Below, piece after piece: positions 60,705 to 64,000 of a DNA stretch of 64,000 bases. Position 1 is the stretch's first letter; each line of letters opens with the position of its first letter. The notes below the pieces were generated by a model. That model ran no database searches, had not been told where the DNA came from, and saw only the letters and a list, made by a program, of their open reading frames with translations. The stretch comes from Acidovorax sp. Leaf78 (lineage in GTDB: Bacteria; Pseudomonadota; Gammaproteobacteria; Burkholderiales; Burkholderiaceae_C), in contig NZ_LMLZ01000023.1 of NCBI RefSeq assembly GCF_001422735.1, forward strand, positions 70,586 to 134,585, in the 5' to 3' direction. The position numbers and the translations under genes were made by a program.

Positions 60705-61871
60705 TTACTTCAGGTCAGGGCACTGCGCGCCGGGGTCCACGCCCTTGAAGGTCTGCAAGATCTTGATGGCGCCGCCGGCCTGGATCTGGCCCAGGCGCAT
60801 TGCCAGTGGCGCATGGCGGCTCTTGTTCATGCTCACCTCGCCGCGCGGGCCGGTATAGGACACCTCGCCCAGCGCCTTGATGATCTTGTCCTTGTCCACC
60901 GCGCCCACCTTCTCGACGGCGGCCTTGTACAGGTAGAAGGCCTCGTACTGGGGTTCGGACAGCTCATTGGGCGTCTTCAGGTCGGCGCCGAACTTCTTCG
61001 TCATCGCAGCGATGAACTTCTGGTTCTCGGGCGTTTCGATGGTGGTCAGGTACGAGGCGGACATGTACATGCCCGTCGCCACGTCGCCCATGTTCTTCGC
61101 GGTGGCTTCATCAATGGCCAGGTTGCCGTAGGGCAGGTTCAGGCCCGAGCCCTGCAGCTGCTTGGCCAGCGAGACGTTGGGCGCGCCGCCTGCGGTGGCG
61201 CTGATCAGCGCATCGGCCTTGGCCGCGCGGATCTTGCTGAGCACCGGGGTCCAGTCCGAGCCGTCGATGGGCAGGTACTCCTCGCCCACCACCTTGCCGC
61301 CATTCTTCTCGATGTACTTCTTGGTGAAATCCAGCATGCCGCGGCCGAAGGCGTAGTCATTGCCCACCAGGAAGAAGTTGCGCGCCTTCAGGTTGGACCA
61401 GAAGTAGTTGACGATGGGCGCCACCTGCTGCTCGGGCACCCAGGCGTTGACGTACATCCAGGGGTTGCACGAACGGCCTTCGTAGAACGAGGTGTAGATG
61501 TAGGGCACCTTGCCGCGCGAGATGATGGGCAGGGCCGCATTGCGCGCAGCGCTGGTCTCCATGGCGATGACGGCGTCGACCTTCTTCTGGAACACCAGGG
61601 TGTCGAAGGCCTTCTGCGCGCCCACGGCGCCCGAGGCATCGTCGACGATCTCGAGCTCGACCTTGCGACCGAGGATGCCGCCGGCGGCATTGATCTCTTC
61701 GACCGCCAGTTGCGAGGACTGCACCACGGCCGGTGCCACCACGCTGTTGGCGCCCGACAGGCCCACGGCCACACCGATGCGGATGGGGTCGGCGGCCTGG
61801 GCCTGCAGGGCCAGCGCGGCCGCCAGGGCGATTGCGCCATAGCGCAGGAGGGAAGCAAAGGGGGACATCAT
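60705..61871 (-). CDS. periplasmic amide/amino-acid-binding protein 2 (ABC transporter)
   Basis: The 388-residue paralogue of binding protein 1 shares [20 protein letters not shown], the [14 protein letters not shown] region and [15 protein letters not shown] signal peptide ([20 protein letters not shown]...) ends near QAQA. I chose ATG 61871 because AAGGAG lies six bases upstream. It follows the amidase gene by 68 bp and is probably co-transcribed with it from leader B. Confidence 0.93.
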   Translation of the reverse strand: MMSPFASLLRYGAIALAAALALQAQAADPIRIGVAVGLSGANSVVAPAVVQSSQLAVEEINAAGGILGRKVELEIVDDASGAVGAQKAFDTLVFQKKVDAVIAMETSAARNAALPIISRGKVPYIYTSFYEGRSCNPWMYVNAWVPEQQVAPIVNYFWSNLKARNFFLVGNDYAFGRGMLDFTKKYIEKNGGKVVGEEYLPIDGSDWTPVLSKIRAAKADALISATAGGAPNVSLAKQLQGSGLNLPYGNLAIDEATAKNMGDVATGMYMSASYLTTIETPENQKFIAAMTKKFGADLKTPNELSEPQYEAFYLYKAAVEKVGAVDKDKIIKALGEVSYTGPRGEVSMNKSRHAPLAMRLGQIQAGGAIKILQTFKGVDPGAQCPDLK

Positions 61872-61939
61872 CAGAAGGCTCCTTGGGTTGGGGGTGAACG
61901 AAAAAGAGAACACGGGGCGGGAAAAAACGGAGGCAGGCA

Positions 61940-62851
61940 TCAGTGCCGCGGCAGCGGCCAGCCGGTGCCCAGCATGGGGTCGTAGACGTCATCGCGGCGG
62001 TCGCGCAGCACGTGGTTGAAGGCGTTGAGCTGGCGCGCCTGGCGTGTGGCCCGAAGGTCCAGTTGCGCCGTGAGCACCAGGTCTTCGCCGCCCTCGGCGG
62101 CGGGTCCTGCGACAGGCCAGCCCTGGGCATCGACGATCAGGCTCTGGCCGATAAAGGGCTGGCCACGCTCGGTGCCGGTGCGGTTGGCGCAGACGATGTT
62201 CAGCGCGTTGCTGTGGGCGCTGGCCATGGCCAGCGTGTTGGCCATGGCCGGGCTGCCTGCGGGCTGGCCGGGCATGGGCACCCAGTTGGTGGGCATGGCC
62301 ACCACGTCGGCGCCCTGCATGGCCAGCAGGCGGTAGACCTCAGGGAACCAGCCGTCGTAGCAGATCACCACGCCCAGCCGCCCCCACGGGGTGTGGAACA
62401 GCGGCAGGCCCTTGTCGCCGGCTTCGAAGAACAGGTGCTCGTCACCCCACAGGTGCAGCTTGCGATAGGTGCCCAGCCAGCCCGTGGGGCCGACGACCAC
62501 GGCCGCGTTGTACAGGCGCTCGCCATCGCGCTCGGCAATGCCGGCCACGATGAGCGTGTTGCAGCGGCGGGCCACCTCGATCCAGGCCTGTGTGCTGGGG
62601 CCATTGGGCACAGGCTCGGCCAGTGCGAAGGCCTCGGCGCGGCTCTCGAACACGTAGCCGGTGTTGGCCAGTTCGGGCAGCACCACCAGGGCAGCGCCGC
62701 CTGCGGCCGCACGCTCGACCAGGGCCACCGAGCGCGCCAGGTTCTCGTCCTTGCGGCCGATGCGCGGCTCCATCTGGATGCTCGCCACGGTGACGAGGTG
62801 CCCCGCAGTGCTTGGCGCGGGGAGTTTTCCCGAATCGGACGACAACGACAT
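61940..62851 (-). CDS. nitrilase-superfamily amidase (carbon-nitrogen hydrolase)
   Basis: The 303-residue enzyme has the Glu-Lys-Cys triad: E in LVVLPELANTGY, K in GTYRKLHLW and C in VVICYDGWFPEVYRL. The EHLFFEAGDKGLPLF segment suits amidases of the nitrilase branch rather than true nitrilases, so an aliphatic amide or N-carbamoyl substrate is likely. It is first in the cluster, right behind leader B, whose conserved GGAG is its ribosome-binding site. Transcription probably depends on the AmiR-like antiterminator. Confidence 0.9.
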   Translation of the reverse strand: MSLSSDSGKLPAPSTAGHLVTVASIQMEPRIGRKDENLARSVALVERAAAGGAALVVLPELANTGYVFESRAEAFALAEPVPNGPSTQAWIEVARRCNTLIVAGIAERDGERLYNAAVVVGPTGWLGTYRKLHLWGDEHLFFEAGDKGLPLFHTPWGRLGVVICYDGWFPEVYRLLAMQGADVVAMPTNWVPMPGQPAGSPAMANTLAMASAHSNALNIVCANRTGTERGQPFIGQSLIVDAQGWPVAGPAAEGGEDLVLTAQLDLRATRQARQLNAFNHVLRDRRDDVYDPMLGTGWPLPRH

Positions 62852-62856
62852 TCAAA

Positions 62857-62945
62857 CTCCAAAAAGCAAAAAGCCCCTGACCGCGCTGTACGCGCATGTC
62901 AGGGGCTTTCATAGCCGGTATGTGATCAGCAATGTTGCTGAGGGG
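62857..62945 (-). promoter_or_regulatory. leader RNA B: candidate ANTAR-controlled antitermination leader of the amidase gene
   Basis: On the minus strand: TCAGC-AACATT-GCTGA (62941-62926), CATA-CCGGC-TATG (62922-62910), terminator AAAGCCCCTGA...TCAGGGGCTTT (62909-62899, 62880-62870) with TTTTTGCTTTTT, then TTGGAG and the amidase ATG. It differs from copy A at a few positions, mainly in the terminator loop, while both stems are kept. The duplication and conservation of structure argue for a shared trans-acting factor. Confidence 0.78.
62870..62909 (-). terminator. conditional terminator in leader B
   Basis: The same 11-bp stem as in leader A, AAAGCCCCTGA with TCAGGGGCTTT, is followed by TTTTTGCTTTTT on the minus strand, 20 bp before the amidase start. 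Confidence 0.87.
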
Positions 62946-63548
62946 CTGGTGCAGTGAAAACCGGACCAGTGCTGCGAATTATGGACGTGGAAAAATTCGG
63001 AGTCAATCGGAGTCAATATTTCGTCAGAGTGTTGTTGCAGGGCCTGGGTCCATCGCCCGCGCAGGCAACAGGCCACACGTGCTGTCCCCATGCATCAGTG
63101 AAAACGATGGTGCTCCAGCCGCCAGCGCCCCAGCATCCGGTAGGGCAGGCCGAGACAAGGCTGTGTAGAGCAGTTGAACTCGCGCACCGTCCAGCACAGT
63201 TGGCTCCACAAGTTGCTCTGCCACTTCTCAGGGCTGTACATGTGGCGGATGATTGCTGGCCTGGCACGCACGCTGCGTGTCAGGCCAGGACGTCCTCAGC
63301 GCCTCGTGCAATGTCGTTAACACCAATTTCGGAGTCGCGAAGGCCCTTAGCGGCGTGCCGATCGAGGCCAGTGACACCGCGTGTGCTCTTGCACGCACAA
63401 GGAGCGCAACAACGAGTGGCGCGTCGGCAAAGATCTCCCCTTAGGATTGCCCAAAATGAGTGCTAACCGCCCCTGGTCGCCGCTCTAGCGCTGGCGGGCG
63501 CGCTGGGCCAGTGCGGTGCAGAGACAGATGCAACCAGGCCACGGTCGA
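62946..63548. other. about 600 bp without a confident gene upstream of leader B
   Basis: The part next to leader B should contain the promoter of the amidase operon. Short frames exist on both strands, for example a minus-strand 48-codon frame from ATG 63241 (MYSPEKWQSNLWSQLCW), but none has matching codon use or a recognised domain. The region looks like decayed coding sequence or spacer. Confidence 0.45.
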
Positions 63549-64000
63549 TCAGTCCATTCCTGCCTTTCCAGGCGCCCAGTACGCCTTGGACAAAATGCGC
63601 GAAGCTGGCACACCACGCCCTTTGAGCGCGTGGCGCGCCTGCTGGATCGACTGCGCGCGCCCCGTGAGCACAAACAGCGTGCCATCGCCGCTGCCCCGCG
63701 ACCACAGGTCACTGGCGGCTTGCATGCGGCATGCCTCGTCGCTGCGCTCTACCAGCATGGCGGCCTCTACGCCCAAGGCCTGCAAAGCCGATGTGGCTTC
63801 GGCAACGGACTCCACCTCGAACACGCAACGCAGCACGGCCCTGCCGGCCATGGCCGCCCCAACGGCAGCCGCCAAGCCGAACGACGTCTCGTCCCCATAC
63901 AACACCACCGGCCCGGCCAGATCGCCCAGCGCCAGTGAGCGGTGCGGCCCGAAGACCTGGCAGGCATCCCCCACCTGCACGCGCCGCAGCCAGTCGCTGC
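63549..64000 (-). CDS. siderophore-interacting protein (FAD/NAD(P)H ferric reductase family), 5' end outside window
   Basis: The minus-strand frame is open to the window edge, so only about 150 C-terminal residues are visible. DACQVFGPHRSLALGDLAGPVVLYGDETSF is the FAD-binding-to-NAD domain junction of the SIP/ViuB family, and the C-terminal SIP domain follows (ALGVEAAMLVERSDE, LFVLTGRAQSIQ, ending SKAYWAPGKAGMD). These cytoplasmic enzymes reduce ferric siderophores to release iron, which fits the siderophore receptor in this window, although the two are 27 kb apart. Confidence 0.85.
   Translation of the reverse strand, partial: SDWLRRVQVGDACQVFGPHRSLALGDLAGPVVLYGDETSFGLAAAVGAAMAGRAVLRCVFEVESVAEATSALQALGVEAAMLVERSDEACRMQAASDLWSRGSGDGTLFVLTGRAQSIQQARHALKGRGVPASRILSKAYWAPGKAGMD

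Noticed and set aside
1..64000. CRISPR arrays, rRNA genes and intact insertion sequences
   Set aside because: No regularly spaced repeats of CRISPR type, no rRNA signature and no transposase reading frame with flanking inverted repeats were seen.

Overview
The window is a high-GC chromosome segment from a betaproteobacterium, most likely Comamonadaceae and close to Acidovorax. Evidence for this is the thrS-infC-rpmI-rplT-pheST-ihfA-merR order, the AmiC/AmiR-type amide cluster, an SWIB protein with a histone-H1-like tail, and palindromic AGCGCT/GCTATC repeats that I associate with this family. No rRNA and no CRISPR array were seen.

Positions 1 to about 21,100 are the right part of a P2-like prophage. 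Late tail genes run left to right: tail fibre-like proteins, sheath FI, tube FII, chaperone E with a frameshifted E' extension, tape measure T, U and D. The lysogeny and early region follows: an XRE repressor on the minus strand, an Ogr-like activator, small zinc-finger-like proteins, the gpA rolling-circle endonuclease, a dNMP-kinase-like protein, an AlpA-type regulator and an integrase beside tRNA-Pro(GGG). Two low-GC cargo islands interrupt it. One holds a Tat-signal protein between the fibre genes and FI. The other holds two HEPN-motif proteins after D, followed on the minus strand by a frameshifted DUF1496-like membrane protein. The left end of the prophage is outside the window.

Positions 21,200 to 31,650 are core genome on the minus strand: the translation operon, then aceA and a gamma-glutamylcyclotransferase-like gene. 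Upstream of thrS there is what reads as a complete ribosome-mediated attenuator: a 13-residue leader peptide with four threonines, competing hairpins 1:2, 2:3 and 3:4, and a terminator. Upstream of aceA there is a dense set of palindromic operators.

Positions 31,680 to 44,600 are mixed core genes dominated by iron. They include a Fur-box-controlled TonB-dependent siderophore receptor with a PiuC-like dioxygenase, an FMN hydroxy-acid oxidase, a Fur-box-controlled bfd, tonB-exbB-exbD and an orphan Fur-box hemP. An EamA transporter, an RraA-like protein, a GFA-family protein, a GlcG-like protein and a YccA-like membrane protein are also present.

Positions 44,600 to 64,000 hold rlmD, an Lrp-type regulator divergent from putA, and a 12-kb minus-strand amide/nitrile utilisation cluster. 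The cluster comprises a nitrilase-family amidase, two paralogous periplasmic binding proteins, a chemoreceptor, LivH, a LivM-LivG fusion, LivF, asparaginase, AmiC-like and ANTAR AmiR-like proteins. Two near-identical leader RNAs, each with an intrinsic terminator, stand before the amidase gene and before livH. I infer that they are the targets of the AmiR-like antiterminator, so that one cytoplasmic amide sensor controls uptake, hydrolysis and probably chemotaxis. The window ends inside a siderophore-interacting-protein gene.
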